A stretch of DNA of 64,000 nt from Rhizobium brockwellii (GCF_000769405.2 NZ_CP053439.1:4324501-4388500); one strand, 5' to 3'; shown: positions 1 to 9,598, counted from the stretch's first letter. Program-made: numbers and translations. Notes: generated by a model from the letters alone, not told the origin.

Positions 1-144
1 CAGCATCAGCGTCGAGACGGGATGAATGAAAGGCAGCAGATAGAAAAAGATCAGCGCATAGGGAAGAATCAGCAAGACCAGCACGGCCAGAATAATGCGT
101 TTCAACACACGCCCGTCTCCGAACCATCGCCGACGAGCCGGCAT
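1..144 (-). CDS. mtgA: Monofunctional peptidoglycan glycosyltransferase MtgA, N-terminal part only
   Basis: The window edge cuts this gene, leaving about 48 N-terminal codons. The visible protein has a short basic stretch (PARRRW), then one hydrophobic anchor ([20 protein letters not shown]) followed by [10 protein letters not shown]. This is the signal-anchor and juxtamembrane layout of MtgA, which polymerises lipid II into glycan strands at the inner membrane. The catalytic GT51 domain lies outside the window. I took the ATG at 144 because a GAGAGGA stretch precedes it. An in-frame TTG at 180 would add a dozen residues ([12 protein letters not shown]) and cannot be excluded. It is divergent from the prenyl synthase gene that follows, with about 170 bases between them. 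Confidence 0.75.
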   Translation of the reverse strand, partial: MPARRRWFGDGRVLKRIILAVLVLLILPYALIFFYLLPFIHPVSTLML

Positions 145-315
145 GTCGACGCTGTCCTCTCTCTCCGGCGCTATATCCAATGTCCCCAGTCCGATTTCGC
201 TCCTGTCGTTCTCATAACGCCTGCGCAGAGCTTATGCCAGAGTGCGCGGCGAATCTTGCTGCCGCCATCGACAATTCCGTTGCAAGCCCGGGGGCGCTCA
301 TGCCAAACAGCGCCC

Positions 316-1230
316 ATGGACGCGAACCGGGACACTTTCGAGACGAGGCTGAAGAACAACGCCCGCGACATCGAGGCGCTGCTCGACGCATTGCTTTCAC
401 CGAGTGCCCTTTCCGATGAAATCGCCAGGCCCGAGACGCTGCGCGATGCCATGCATTATGCCGTGCTGAACGGCGGCAAGCGGCTGCGCCCGTTTCTCGT
501 CGTCGAAAGTGCAGCCCTGCTCGGCGGCGACGCCGAGGCGGCACTTCGCGTCGGCGCCGCCCTCGAATGCGTCCACTGCTATTCCCTCGTGCATGACGAT
601 CTGCCGGCCATGGACGATGACGACCTGCGCCGCGGCAAACCAACGGTACATATCAAGTTCGACGAAGCGACGGCGATCCTCGCCGGCGACAGCCTGCTGA
701 CCTACGCCTTCGACATCATCGCCGCGCCGGAAACGACCCTTGCCGATACGAGCAAGGCATCGCTGGTGCTGGCCCTTGCCCGCGCAGCCGGTCTCGGCGG
801 CATGGCCGGCGGCCAGGCGCTCGACCTCGCGGCGGAAAAGCAGGCCCCCGACGAGGCCGGCATCATCCGCCTGCAGGCGATGAAAACAGGCGCGCTGATC
901 CGCTTCGCCTGTGAAGCCGGCGCCGTCATCGCGGCAAGCCGGCCGGAGGATCGCCGTCGCCTGCGCGCCTTCGGCGAAAAGATCGGCCTTGCCTTCCAAC
1001 TGGCCGACGACATTCTCGACCTGACCTCGGATGCGGCGACCATGGGCAAGGCGACCGGCAAGGATGCGGCCCGCGGCAAGGGAACGCTTGTGGCCCTGCG
1101 CGGCATGGAATGGGCCGAAGCCCAGCTCCGCGAGCATGTCCGCGATGCAGAGGCGTTGCTTGCCCCCTACGGCCCCCGTGCCTCGACCCTCATTGCTGCG
1201 GCGCATTTCATCGCCGACCGGAAGAGCTGA
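316..1230 (+). CDS. ispA: Farnesyl/geranyl diphosphate synthase (class I trans-prenyltransferase)
   Basis: This 304-residue polyprenyl synthase condenses isopentenyl diphosphate with allylic diphosphates to give farnesyl diphosphate, the precursor of undecaprenyl phosphate, quinones and hopanoids. The first aspartate-rich motif is DDLPAMDDDD at about residues 94-103, with the spacing typical of bacterial farnesyl synthases. The second is LADDILD near residues 229-235. GGKRLRP and MKTGALI, which bind the diphosphate, are also present. The reading frame stays open upstream to position 22, but the ATG at 316 gives the usual family length and N-terminus. It converges on hisC with only nine bases between the stop codons. 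ispG, an upstream step of the same pathway, lies 1 kb away on the other strand. Confidence 0.93.
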   Translation: MDANRDTFETRLKNNARDIEALLDALLSPSALSDEIARPETLRDAMHYAVLNGGKRLRPFLVVESAALLGGDAEAALRVGAALECVHCYSLVHDDLPAMDDDDLRRGKPTVHIKFDEATAILAGDSLLTYAFDIIAAPETTLADTSKASLVLALARAAGLGGMAGGQALDLAAEKQAPDEAGIIRLQAMKTGALIRFACEAGAVIAASRPEDRRRLRAFGEKIGLAFQLADDILDLTSDAATMGKATGKDAARGKGTLVALRGMEWAEAQLREHVRDAEALLAPYGPRASTLIAAAHFIADRKS

Positions 1231-1239
1231 AGCGGCAGG

Positions 1240-2301
1240 TCAGGCTGTCAGTATTTCTTTGAGGGCGGAAACCAGACGGGCACACTCCTCGCCCGTGCCG
1301 ATGCTGATCCGCAGGAAGTCCGAAATACGCGGTTTGGCGAAATGCCGGACGAGAATGCCGCGCTCCCGCAGAGCGGCTTGAAGCGCTGCCCCGGAACGGC
1401 TTTGGTGCCTCGCGAAAACGAAGTTCGCCTGGGACGGCAAGACCTCGAAACCCAAAACTTCAAGTTCAGAGTCGAGGCTTTCGCGGCTGGCGATGATGTT
1501 CCTCCGGCATGTCTCAAACCACGCCTCGTCCTTGATCGCCGCCGTCGCGGCAAGCTGCGCCAGACGATCGAGCGGATAGGAATTGAAACTGTCCTTGACC
1601 CGCTCCAGCGCCTCAATCAGCGGCCGCTGCCCCAGCGCGAAGCCGATGCGCAGACCGGCAAGCGAACGGGACTTCGACAGGGTCTGGATCACCAGTAGGT
1701 TGGGATAGGTTGAAACGAGCCCGGCAGCGCTCTCGCCGCCGAAATCGATATAGGCCTCGTCTATGACAACGACCGCATCCGGATGGGCGGCAAGAAGTGC
1801 TTCGATACTGGCAAGTGGCAAGCCGATGCCGGTCGGCGCATTCGGATTGGGGATGATGATCGCGCCGCAGGGCCTGTCGTAATCTTCCAGCCCGATCCGA
1901 AACCCATCGTCAACAGGCACCTCGATCGCTTCGACGCCGTATAGCAGGCTATAGGTCGAATAGAAGGCGTAGGTCACATCGGGGTAGAGAAGCGGCCGCT
2001 CGTGTTTCAGCAGCGCCTGGAACGTATGCGCGAGAACCTCGTCGGAGCCGTTGCCGACGAATATTTCTTCTGCGGTCAGGCCGAAATGGGCCGCGATCGT
2101 CTCGCGCAATTCCGCAGCAGTCGGATCGGGATAGAGCCGCAGACGATCGTCCGCCGCATCCCGGATCGCCTCAAGCGCCTTCGGGGACGGACCGTAAGGG
2201 CTCTCGTTGGTATTGAGCTTGACCATGTTCGCGATACGGGGCTGCTCGCCCGCGACATAGGGCCGAAGCTTACTGACGATAGGCGACCAGTACCGGCTCA
2301 T
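1240..2301 (-). CDS. hisC: Histidinol-phosphate aminotransferase
   Basis: A 353-residue fold-type I PLP aminotransferase that converts imidazole acetol phosphate and glutamate to histidinol phosphate in histidine synthesis. The N-terminus reads [11 protein letters not shown] and [13 protein letters not shown], the hallmark of HisC. The PLP lysine sits in [14 protein letters not shown] at about residue 209, and NPNAPTG supplies the cofactor-contacting asparagine. The ATG at 2301 was chosen over an upstream in-frame start, which would add 33 residues of ispG antisense-like sequence. It lies 16 bases downstream of ispG on the same strand and is probably co-transcribed with it. Rhizobia often carry several hisC paralogues, so a role with aromatic keto acids is possible. 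Confidence 0.88.
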   Translation of the reverse strand: MSRYWSPIVSKLRPYVAGEQPRIANMVKLNTNESPYGPSPKALEAIRDAADDRLRLYPDPTAAELRETIAAHFGLTAEEIFVGNGSDEVLAHTFQALLKHERPLLYPDVTYAFYSTYSLLYGVEAIEVPVDDGFRIGLEDYDRPCGAIIIPNPNAPTGIGLPLASIEALLAAHPDAVVVIDEAYIDFGGESAAGLVSTYPNLLVIQTLSKSRSLAGLRIGFALGQRPLIEALERVKDSFNSYPLDRLAQLAATAAIKDEAWFETCRRNIIASRESLDSELEVLGFEVLPSQANFVFARHQSRSGAALQAALRERGILVRHFAKPRISDFLRISIGTGEECARLVSALKEILTA

Positions 2302-2317
2302 CCGAACTTGCGGGCGC

Positions 2318-3568
2318 TCATTCCGCCGCCGTCCGTTGGCCGAAACGCTTCTCGATATAGTCGACAACCAGCGCCTCGAAATCGGCGGCGATATTGGCAC
2401 CGCGCAGAGTCAGCGCCTTCCGGCCGTCGATGAAGACGGGGGCGGCCGGCGTTTCGCCAGTGCCCGGAAGCGAAATGCCGATATCGGCATGTTTGCTTTC
2501 GCCCGGCCCGTTGACGATGCAGCCCATGACGGCGACGTTCAGCGCCTCGACCCCAGGATATTTCTCGCGCCAGACAGGCATGTTCTTGCGGATGTCGTTC
2601 TGGATATTCTGGGCAAGTTCCTGGAACACCGTCGACGTCGTGCGTCCACAGCCCGGACAGGCCGCAACGACGGGTATGAACTGGCGAAAGCCCATGACCT
2701 GCAGGATTTCCTGCGCCACCTGGACTTCGCGCGTGCGGTCGCCGTTCGGCTCCGGCGTCAGCGACACGCGGATCGTATCGCCGATGCCGTGCTGCAGCAC
2801 GAAGCCCATCGCCGCAGACGAGGCGACGATGCCCTTGGTGCCCATGCCGGCTTCGGTCAGGCCGAGATGCAGCGCATGATTGGAGCGTTCGGCAAGCATG
2901 GAATTGACGGCGATCAGGTCCTGCACCTGGCTGACCTTGGCCGACAGGATGATGCGGTTGCGCGGCAGGCCGATCTCTTCGGCAAGGGCTGCCGAAAGCA
3001 GCGCCGACTGCACGATCGCCTCGCGCGTCACCTGCCGGGCCGAAAGCGGCGATCCGGCTTCGGCGTTCCGGTCCATCAGCGCCGTCAGCAGATCCTGATC
3101 GAGCGAGCCCCAGTTGACGCCGATGCGCACCGGCTTGTCATAGCGGATCGCCATCTCGATGATCTCGGCGAACTGCTTGTCCTTCTTGTCCTTGAAGCCG
3201 ACATTGCCGGGGTTGATGCGGTATTTCGCCAGCGCTTCGGCGCAATCCGGATGATCGGCGAGCAGCTTGTGGCCGATATAGTGGAAGTCGCCGATCAAAG
3301 GCACGTCCATGCCGAGGCGCAGAAGCCGCTCGCGGATCTTCGGCACGGCGGCTGCACTCTCGTCGCGGTCGACGGTAATGCGCACCAGTTCCGACCCCGC
3401 CCGGTGGAGAGCGGCGACCTGCGCGACGGTGGAATCGATATCGGCCGTATCGGTGTTCGTCATGGACTGCACGACGACCGGCGCCCCGCCGCCGACGATG
3501 ACGCCGCCGACATCGACGGCAACGGAAGCGCGGCGCGGTTTCGGATCAAAATCGGCGGCTGACAACAT
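2318..3568 (-). CDS. ispG: 4-hydroxy-3-methylbut-2-enyl diphosphate synthase (GcpE)
   Basis: IspG is the penultimate enzyme of the MEP isoprenoid pathway, a [4Fe-4S] protein that reductively opens MEcPP to HMBPP. The TIM-barrel half contains [20 protein letters not shown] and INPGN. The cluster cysteines are visible in ACPGCGRT (about residues 303 and 306) and GCIVNGPGE (about residue 350). The ATG at 3568 gives a 416-residue protein; an in-frame GTG five codons upstream (3583) is the alternative. It is the first gene of a likely two-gene unit with hisC. A mosaic palindromic repeat lies directly upstream and must be in or beside its 5' untranslated region. Confidence 0.95.
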   Translation of the reverse strand: MLSAADFDPKPRRASVAVDVGGVIVGGGAPVVVQSMTNTDTADIDSTVAQVAALHRAGSELVRITVDRDESAAAVPKIRERLLRLGMDVPLIGDFHYIGHKLLADHPDCAEALAKYRINPGNVGFKDKKDKQFAEIIEMAIRYDKPVRIGVNWGSLDQDLLTALMDRNAEAGSPLSARQVTREAIVQSALLSAALAEEIGLPRNRIILSAKVSQVQDLIAVNSMLAERSNHALHLGLTEAGMGTKGIVASSAAMGFVLQHGIGDTIRVSLTPEPNGDRTREVQVAQEILQVMGFRQFIPVVAACPGCGRTTSTVFQELAQNIQNDIRKNMPVWREKYPGVEALNVAVMGCIVNGPGESKHADIGISLPGTGETPAAPVFIDGRKALTLRGANIAADFEALVVDYIEKRFGQRTAAE

Positions 3569-3585
3569 GGAGAGTTCTTGCACCC

Positions 3586-3693
3586 CTAAAGCATGTCGCG
3601 CAAAAGTGTGCAGCGGTTTTGCGATAACGACATGCGAAAAATAAAAACCTAAAGCGTGAGGAGCAAATCTGAAAGATTGCGACGCGCTTTAGA
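3586..3693. repeat. RIME-like mosaic palindromic element, copy 1
   Basis: Two adjoining palindromes. The first pairs GCATGTCG with CGACATGC around the core CAAAAGTGTGCAGCGGTTTTG. The second pairs CTAAAGCG with CGCTTTAG. The same core (AAAAGTG..AGCGGTTTT) recurs at 9.47, 13.97 and 49.78 kb. This resembles the Rhizobium-specific intergenic mosaic elements. It sits immediately upstream of ispG. Confidence 0.75.
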
Positions 3694-3767
3694 AACGGTG
3701 CTTTTCAGGTGGATCAAGGCCGGCTGCTTGTCAACCGCCCCTGATATCACTTTTGTTGGGAGGCGGC

Positions 3768-4958
3768 TCAGTGACCGCCTCCGGAGGTCTCATCGGCATA
3801 ATGGGCCAGGTTGGAGAGCAGCAGAACGACGATGAGCAGCACCGGCAGCGCCATGAAAACGACGGCAAAACCGATATGCTCGGCGACGAAGCCGATCAAC
3901 GATGGCGCAACCAGCATGCCGGAATAGCCCATGGTCGTGACCACCGAGATGCCGATGCCGGGCTTGAGTCCGGGAATATTGCCCGCCGCCGAGAAAGCGA
4001 TCGGCACCATGTTGGAAATGCCGATACCGCAAAACGCAAAGCCCAGGATGGCAAGCTCGGCATTGGGCGCCAGGCCGGCAAGCAGCATGCCGACAATGGC
4101 AAACAAAGTGCAGATGCGTAGCGTCTTGACGCCGCCCAGGCGGTCGCGCACCAGGTCGCCGGCAAAGCGCATGATTGCCATGGTGGCCGAAAAGGCTGCG
4201 AAACCAAGGCCGGAAAGCGCCACGGATGCACCCATTTCCTGCCGGAGATAGAGCGCGCCCCAGTCGAGAACAGCGCCTTCAGGCACCATGCTGAACAGCG
4301 CCATCAATCCGAGCAGCCACGGCAGCGGCACCATCGGCAGCTTCGTCTTTTCCTTCTTGGCGTCGGGATGCGGCGGATCCGCAAGGATCATCGGCCAGGC
4401 GACGGCAAGGAAGATCGCCGCCAGCACCGTCGCCAGTTGCGCATGGCCGAGAATACCGAGCTTGGAGATCACGATGCCGCCGAGACCTGAGCCGATCAGT
4501 CCGCCAAGGCTCCAGAAAGCGTGGCAGGACGACATGATGGCGCGGCGCATGGATTTCTCGACCGAGACCGCATTGGCATTCATCGCCACATCCATTGCAC
4601 CGATGAAGCCGCCGAACAGGAAGAGCGTGATCGCTCCAGTCAGCACATTTGGCGCCAGCGTCAATGCCAACAGCAACGGTAGCACGCAGACGGCCAGTAT
4701 CTGAACGACGATACGCGAACCGTGTTTGGCGATCTGTGCACCGGCGATCGGCATCATGACCAGCGAGCCGACGCCGAAAACCAGGATCATCAGCCCAAGC
4801 TCGAACTTGGTCAGCGCCAGACGCTCGGCAAAATCAGGGATCTTCGGCGCCCAGCAGCCGACGACAAAACCGTTCATGAGAAAGAGCAGGGAAACCGCCG
4901 CTCTGCTTCTGGTAATGAAGCCGCTCCGGGCTCCCGGCGTACTCACATGACTATCCAT
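3768..4958 (-). CDS. Major facilitator superfamily transporter
   Basis: A 396-residue inner-membrane protein with about twelve hydrophobic segments. It shows the MFS-type start RAAVSLLFLMNGFVVGCWAPKIPDFAERL and a loop after helix two like the family A-motif region. It resembles the sugar-efflux/fucose-permease-like branch of MFS, but the substrate cannot be read from sequence. A GAGGAAAG ribosome site precedes the ATG at 4958. It lies about 60 bases downstream of a DeoR-family gene on the same strand, so the regulator may control it and the two may share a transcript. Confidence 0.85.
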   Translation of the reverse strand: MDSHVSTPGARSGFITRSRAAVSLLFLMNGFVVGCWAPKIPDFAERLALTKFELGLMILVFGVGSLVMMPIAGAQIAKHGSRIVVQILAVCVLPLLLALTLAPNVLTGAITLFLFGGFIGAMDVAMNANAVSVEKSMRRAIMSSCHAFWSLGGLIGSGLGGIVISKLGILGHAQLATVLAAIFLAVAWPMILADPPHPDAKKEKTKLPMVPLPWLLGLMALFSMVPEGAVLDWGALYLRQEMGASVALSGLGFAAFSATMAIMRFAGDLVRDRLGGVKTLRICTLFAIVGMLLAGLAPNAELAILGFAFCGIGISNMVPIAFSAAGNIPGLKPGIGISVVTTMGYSGMLVAPSLIGFVAEHIGFAVVFMALPVLLIVVLLLSNLAHYADETSGGGH

Positions 4959-5021
4959 TTCCGGTCTTTCCTCATTGCCGGGCTTGCTTGGCCCGGTTTC
5001 CCTAAACTCTATGACGTCGCC

Positions 5022-5798
5022 TCAGTTCGTTTTCTCGGCGAGAACAGTCCTGCATCCGCGCTCGCGGTAACGGGCGAGAATGGCCGGATCGGCATCGTGC
5101 TCGACGACCAGGCATTCGCAATGCGCAACCGGCAGGATGCTATGGGGGGCAGCGGTGCCGAATTTCTCCGAGGTTGCAGCCACCAACACCCTTTTGCTCC
5201 TGGATGTCGCAAACCGCTTGAACTCCGCATCCTCGAAGCCGAACACCGTGATGCCGGCCTCGAGATCGACGCCGCAGGCGCCGAGAATGCAGAGATCGGG
5301 CGAAATCTGCTCCATATCCCGCAAGGCCTTGGCGCCGAGCGAGCCGCCCGTCTGCCGATCCACCATCCCGCCGATCAGAATGACGTTGACGGCAGGCTTG
5401 TCGATCAGAGCTGCGGCAATCGCCGGCGCATTGGTCGCAGCCGTCAGTGCAAGTTCGACCGGTAATGCGTGGGCAATCGCCAGATTGGTGCTGCCGGCAT
5501 CGAAGAACACAGTCGAACCGCCGGCAATCTGCTTTGTCGCAGCGCGCGCCAGCGCCTGTTTTCGGTCAGCGGCAAAGCCGATGCGCTGCGTCAGGCTTCC
5601 GTGCGCCGGCGAGACCGGCAATGCGCCGCCGTAGACCCGCTCACAGAGCCCTGCCGCCGCCATCTCCCGCAGATCCCGCCGCACCGTATCCTCGGAGACG
5701 CCGAATTCGAGCGCAAGCTCCGTCGCCAGCACGCGGCCATTCAGCCGCAGCCTCTCGGAAATCACGCCTTGGCGCTCTCGCAACAGAAAATCCTGCAT
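5022..5798 (-). CDS. DeoR/GlpR-family transcriptional regulator
   Basis: 258 residues. The N-terminal winged helix-turn-helix (about residues 5-58) has the DeoR signature: RQGVISERLRLNGRV, then ELALEFGVSEDTVRRDL. The C-terminal DeoRC sugar-phosphate sensor domain contains FFDAGSTN and LIGG. These regulators usually repress sugar or polyol metabolism genes and are released by a phosphorylated intermediate. The ATG at 5798 follows GGTAGGAAC and places the helix-turn-helix at the usual distance from the N-terminus; a longer reading frame upstream is not convincing. It is divergent from the EamA transporter and upstream of the MFS gene, the two obvious candidate targets. Confidence 0.92.
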   Translation of the reverse strand: MQDFLLRERQGVISERLRLNGRVLATELALEFGVSEDTVRRDLREMAAAGLCERVYGGALPVSPAHGSLTQRIGFAADRKQALARAATKQIAGGSTVFFDAGSTNLAIAHALPVELALTAATNAPAIAAALIDKPAVNVILIGGMVDRQTGGSLGAKALRDMEQISPDLCILGACGVDLEAGITVFGFEDAEFKRFATSRSKRVLVAATSEKFGTAAPHSILPVAHCECLVVEHDADPAILARYRERGCRTVLAEKTN

Positions 5799-6010
5799 GT
5801 TCCTACCGGATCGAGACCTCACAAACCGAAAACGTGCATAAACGCTTACGATCATGCAGGCAATATGCACGGTCACACGTTTTCTGACGTTCGGAAATAA
5901 AGCTCCACCACCAGAGCGAATATGCCCTATTGACCGGCCCGGGAGGCGGGAATATCGATTGGTCATTCCCGATTCCCGCCGGCATATCCGCCACCTGGTC
6001 CGTTCTCCCC

Positions 6011-6877
6011 GTGAAAAACTCCGTCAGCCTGGGCATCCTGCTCACGAGCCTCGCCTATATGGCGTTCACCTTCCATGACGCGATCATCAAGATCCTGGCT
6101 TCAAGCATTCCCGTCTGGCAGATCCTGTTTTTCCGCAGTCTCACCATCCTCGTCGGTTGTCTCGCCTATGGTCGCGGCAAGCTCGTCCACCAGACGATGA
6201 CATCGCCGATCAAGCCGATGATTGCCCGCAGCATCCTTCTTCTCTGCGCCTGGCTTTCCTACTATTCCGCCGCAAGCCGCCTGCAGCTTGCCGAAGTGAC
6301 CACGCTCTATTACGCCGCACCTGTTGTCGGCACCTTGCTTGCCTGGTTCATCCTGAAGGAGAAGGTCACGCCGGCGCGTTGGCTGGCGGTCGGCGTCGGC
6401 TTCGTCGGCGTCCTCATCGCCTGCAATCCGGTCGGCCTCACCATCTCCTGGCCGGTCTATCTGGCGCTGCAGGCGGCCGTGCTCTGGGCCTCTGCCATGG
6501 TGCTGCTGCGCAAGACCTCGCTGCATGAGAAGACGATTATCCAGCTCACCGTTTCCAACGTCTTTTTCCTTGCCATGACCGGCGTTGCGGTGATCTGGAC
6601 ATGGCAGACCCCCGATATGACGCAGCTCGCGCTCCTCATCGCCACCGGCATCGTTGCCGGCTGCGCCCAGTTCGCCCTTTTCGAGGGCATGCGTCAGGCG
6701 CCCGTCTCCGTGCTTGCGCCATTCGAATACAGCTCTCTCATCTGGGCCTTCCTCTTGGGCTATCTGATCTGGGCCGACATCCCCACGCACAATGTGGTCG
6801 TCGGCGCGGCGATGATCCTCGGCGCCGGATTGATCATCATCGTCAGCGAAAAACTGCGCCGGCGCATCACCGCCTGA
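6011..6877 (+). CDS. EamA-type drug/metabolite transporter (DMT superfamily)
   Basis: About 288 residues with ten predicted membrane helices in two EamA repeats. The first begins at SVSLGILLTSLAYMAFTFHDAIIK; the second begins near WPVYLALQAAVLWASAMVLL. The LAEVTTLYYAAPVVGTLLAW segment is typical of the S-adenosylmethionine-uptake/permease-like branch of EamA proteins. Substrate unknown. The GTG at 6011 places the first helix near the N-terminus; a TTG at 5930 would add 27 residues without a helix. Neither start has a strong ribosome site. It is divergent from the DeoR regulator, with about 210 bases between them. Confidence 0.85.
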   Translation: MKNSVSLGILLTSLAYMAFTFHDAIIKILASSIPVWQILFFRSLTILVGCLAYGRGKLVHQTMTSPIKPMIARSILLLCAWLSYYSAASRLQLAEVTTLYYAAPVVGTLLAWFILKEKVTPARWLAVGVGFVGVLIACNPVGLTISWPVYLALQAAVLWASAMVLLRKTSLHEKTIIQLTVSNVFFLAMTGVAVIWTWQTPDMTQLALLIATGIVAGCAQFALFEGMRQAPVSVLAPFEYSSLIWAFLLGYLIWADIPTHNVVVGAAMILGAGLIIIVSEKLRRRITA

Positions 6878-7029
6878 TGCCTGATTCTGCGGGATTCATG
6901 GTTCGAGCGGCCGTTTGAGAAAAATATTTGCAGTTGCTGCTTTTATTCGCAGTTTTCTACGCTTCCGGCGCCGTAATTTTCTGCCAACTATCCCCATCCG
7001 ATAACAACCTCCCAAGGATGGATGAAACA

Positions 7030-7803
7030 ATGAACTGGTTGAAAACCGTCGCCGCCGCCGCCCTCATTCAAGCCGCGGCCCTCCTGCCTGCCCATGCCGG
7101 TGAAAACCTCGCCGCCATCAAATCGGCCGGCGTCTTCAAGATCGGCACCGAAGGCACTTATGCGCCCTTCACCTATCATGACGAAAGCGGCAAGCTCGTT
7201 GGCTTCGATGTCGAGATCGGCGAAGCGATCGCCGCCAAGCTCGGTGTCAAAGCCGAGTTCGTCGAAGGCAAGTGGGATGGCCTGATCGCCGGCCTCGATG
7301 CCAAGCGCTACGATACCGTCATCAACCAGGTCGGCATCACCGAAACCCGCAAGCAGAAATACGATTTCTCCGAGCCTTATATCGCCTCCAAGGCCGTACT
7401 GATCGCCCGCGACGGCGACGACAGCATCAAGTCTTTCGCCGACCTGAAGGGCAAGAAGGCCGCCCAGTCGCTGACCAGCAACTTCGGCAAGCTCGCAACC
7501 GAAGCCGGTGCCGAGCTCGTCGGCACCGACGGTTTCGATCAGTCGATCCAGCTGGTGCTGACCAAGCGCGCCGACGCCACGATCAACGACAGCCTCTCCT
7601 TCCTCGATTTCAAGAAGCACAAGCCGGACGCGCCGGTGAAGATCGTGGCCGAGCAGGAAAACGCCGATTACTCCGGCGTCATCATCCGCAAGCACGAGCC
7701 GGAGCTTCTCGCCGAAATCAACAAGGCGCTTGCCGATATCAAGGCCGACGGCACCTATAAGAAGATCGCCGACAAGTATTTCGGCCAGGATGTTTCCAAG
7801 TAA
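7030..7803 (+). CDS. Cystine/polar amino-acid ABC transporter, periplasmic binding protein
   Basis: 257 residues with a cleavable signal peptide (MNWLKTVAAAALIQAAALLPAHA) and a family 3 solute-binding fold. FKIGTEGTYAPFTYHD, VGFDVEIGEAIA, and RYDTVINQVGIT followed by KYDFSEPYI are close to the cystine-binding FliY/TcyJ proteins. The ATG at 7030 follows CCCAAGGATGG at a good distance; an ATG four codons upstream is possible. It opens a three-gene unit (binding protein, permease, ATPase). The 213-base gap before the permease holds a strong inverted repeat. Confidence 0.92.
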   Translation: MNWLKTVAAAALIQAAALLPAHAGENLAAIKSAGVFKIGTEGTYAPFTYHDESGKLVGFDVEIGEAIAAKLGVKAEFVEGKWDGLIAGLDAKRYDTVINQVGITETRKQKYDFSEPYIASKAVLIARDGDDSIKSFADLKGKKAAQSLTSNFGKLATEAGAELVGTDGFDQSIQLVLTKRADATINDSLSFLDFKKHKPDAPVKIVAEQENADYSGVIIRKHEPELLAEINKALADIKADGTYKKIADKYFGQDVSK

Positions 7804-7835
7804 GTTCAACTGAAGAAAAGTCCCTTCCCAAACTC

Positions 7836-7962
7836 CTCCCCACAAGGGGGAGGGGCTTAGCCGGCGGGCCGTCTCATCTTCAAATAAACGTTTCGGCCTG
7901 CCGCTCGGTCGCTATTTCGTGTGAGCCGGCACCTGGATAAGTCCCTCCCCCTTGTGGGGAGG
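7836..7962. repeat. Perfect 20-bp inverted repeat inside the amino-acid ABC operon
   Basis: CCTCCCCACAAGGGGGAGGG at 7836-7855 is exactly complementary to CCCTCCCCCTTGTGGGGAGG at 7943-7962, with 87 bases between. A transcript across this gap can form a very GC-rich stem behind the binding-protein gene and before the permease. Each arm is also partly self-complementary (CCTCCCC..GGGGGAGG). C-rich elements of this type recur between genes in rhizobia. Confidence 0.85.
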
Positions 7963-8016
7963 GGTGGGGGAGGGGTATTTCGGATATCACGACCCAACTG
8001 ACGAGAGGCAACTCCC

Positions 8017-8697
8017 TTGGCGCACTGGCTCCAACTGATGGCGGAATCGCTACCCTCGCTCCTGTGGGCGGGGCTGATCTTCACCATTCCGCTGACCCTG
8101 CTATCCTTCGTCTTTGGCCTGGCCCTCGGGCTCGCCACCGCAATCGCCCGGCTCTTCGGGCCGATGCCGCTTTCGGCCGTCGCGCGCTTCTATGTCTGGG
8201 TCATCCGCGGCACGCCGCTGCTGGTGCAGCTCTTCGTGATCTTCTACGGCCTGCCGAGCCTCGGCATCCTGCTCGATGCCTTTCCGGCCGCCCTCATCGG
8301 CTTCACGCTGAATATCGGCGCCTACAGCTCCGAGATCATCCGCGCCGTCATTTCTTCGGTGCCGAAGGGCCAATGGGAAGCCGCCTATTCGATCGGCATG
8401 AGCTGGCGCCAGGCGATGAGCCGCACCATCCTGCCGCAGGCCGCCCGCGTCGCCGTGCCGCCTTTGTCGAACACCTTCATCTCGCTGGTCAAAGACACCT
8501 CGCTTGCCGCCGCCATCACCGTGCCCGAGCTCTTCCAGGCGGCGCAGCGCATCGTCGCCACCACCTACGAGCCGTTGATCCTCTATATCGAGGCGGCGCT
8601 GATCTATCTCGTCCTGAGCTCCGTCCTCTCGCAGTTGCAGGTGCGGCTGGAACGCCGCTTCGCGCGTTATGGCGGCATGCTGGAGGCAAATGCATGA
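8017..8697 (+). CDS. Cystine/polar amino-acid ABC transporter, permease
   Basis: 226 residues, a HisM-type permease. The His/Glu/Gln/Arg-opine TM start is LPSLLWAGLIFTIPLTLLSFVFG. YVWVIRGTPLLVQLFVIFYGLP and the EAA loop (GQWEAAYSIGMSWRQAMSRTILPQA) contact the ATPase. It has about five membrane helices. Translation probably starts at TTG 8017, because ACGAGAGGCAAC lies just upstream and the next in-frame ATG would cut into the N-terminal region. Its stop overlaps the ATPase start as ATGA. Confidence 0.93.
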   Translation: MAHWLQLMAESLPSLLWAGLIFTIPLTLLSFVFGLALGLATAIARLFGPMPLSAVARFYVWVIRGTPLLVQLFVIFYGLPSLGILLDAFPAALIGFTLNIGAYSSEIIRAVISSVPKGQWEAAYSIGMSWRQAMSRTILPQAARVAVPPLSNTFISLVKDTSLAAAITVPELFQAAQRIVATTYEPLILYIEAALIYLVLSSVLSQLQVRLERRFARYGGMLEANA

Positions 8698-9455
8698 TCG
8701 AGCTTTCCAACATCGAAAAGCGCTTCGGCGACGCCGTCATCCTCAAGGATATCAGCATCCGTATTCCCGAAAGCAGCGTCACCGCGCTGGTCGGGCCTTC
8801 GGGCGGCGGCAAGAGCACACTGCTGCGCTGCATCAACCTACTCGAAATTCCGACCGCCGGCTCCATCCGCCTCGGAGAGGAGAAGCTGGCCTTTGCACCG
8901 GGCAAACGAACGAGCTGGCCGGCGATCCAGAAGATCCGCCGCCAGACCGGCATGGTCTTCCAGAATTTCCAGCTCTTCCCGCATCAGACCGCGATCGAGA
9001 ATGTCATGGAAGGCCTGGTGACGGTACTGCGATGGCCGAGGGAAAAGGCCCGCGAGCGTGCGATGGAATTGCTGACAAAGGTCGGCATGACCCACAAGGC
9101 CGATGCATGGCCTTCGACGCTGTCGGGCGGCCAGCAGCAGCGCGTCGCGATCGCCCGCGCGCTGGCGCCGTCGCCGCGCGTGCTTCTCTGTGACGAGCCG
9201 ACATCCGCCCTCGATCCCGAGCTTTCGGCCGAAGTGGTCGATGTACTCGGCAAGCTGGCCAGCGAAGGCACGACGATGGTGATGGCGACCCACGATCTCC
9301 GGCTCGCCTCGAAGATCGCCAATGACGTGGTTTTCCTGGAAGCCGGGAGCGTCGTGGAAACGGGCAGCGCCAGAGCGATCTTCAGCGCGCCGGAGCGCGA
9401 ACGCACCAAACGTTTCATCTCGACGATCAACGCCGCCCATACTTACGATATCTGA
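8694..9455 (+). CDS. Cystine/polar amino-acid ABC transporter, ATP-binding protein
   Basis: 253 residues and a complete nucleotide-binding domain: Walker A GPSGGGKST, Q-loop in VFQNFQLFPH, signature LSGGQQQRVAIARAL, Walker B VLLCDEPTSALD, switch histidine in MVMATHDL. It powers uptake together with the permease just upstream (four-base ATGA overlap implies translational coupling). It ends in a convergent arrangement with an FMN reductase gene, with a mosaic repeat and a terminator between them. Confidence 0.95.
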   Translation: MIELSNIEKRFGDAVILKDISIRIPESSVTALVGPSGGGKSTLLRCINLLEIPTAGSIRLGEEKLAFAPGKRTSWPAIQKIRRQTGMVFQNFQLFPHQTAIENVMEGLVTVLRWPREKARERAMELLTKVGMTHKADAWPSTLSGGQQQRVAIARALAPSPRVLLCDEPTSALDPELSAEVVDVLGKLASEGTTMVMATHDLRLASKIANDVVFLEAGSVVETGSARAIFSAPERERTKRFISTINAAHTYDI

Positions 9456-9464
9456 GCTAGAGAT

Positions 9465-9573
9465 GATGCCGAAAAGTGTGAGCGGTTTTCGGACGACATC
9501 ATGCTCTATTTCTTTGATTTAGATCCGGATGCAGATTTTTAGGCCGACCTGGCCTAAAATCATCCGGATCTAA
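9465..9573. repeat. RIME-like mosaic palindromic element, copy 2
   Basis: Module one pairs GATGATG with CATCAT around CCGAAAAGTGTGAGCGGTTTTCGG. Module two pairs TTAGATCCGGAT (9519-9530) with ATCCGGATCTAA (9562-9573) around TTTTAGGCC/GGCCTAAAA. It shares its core with the elements at 3.6, 13.97 and 49.77 kb and fills the gap between two convergent genes. Confidence 0.8.
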
Positions 9574-9598
9574 TGCCGGGATGCGAAGATCCCGGCAT
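9573..9598. terminator. Hairpin between convergent genes
   Basis: ATGCCGGGAT and ATCCCGGCAT form a perfect 10-bp stem with a six-base loop. It lies between the ends of the ABC ATPase (plus) and the FMN reductase (minus) and could terminate either transcript, although no long T-tract follows. Confidence 0.55.
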
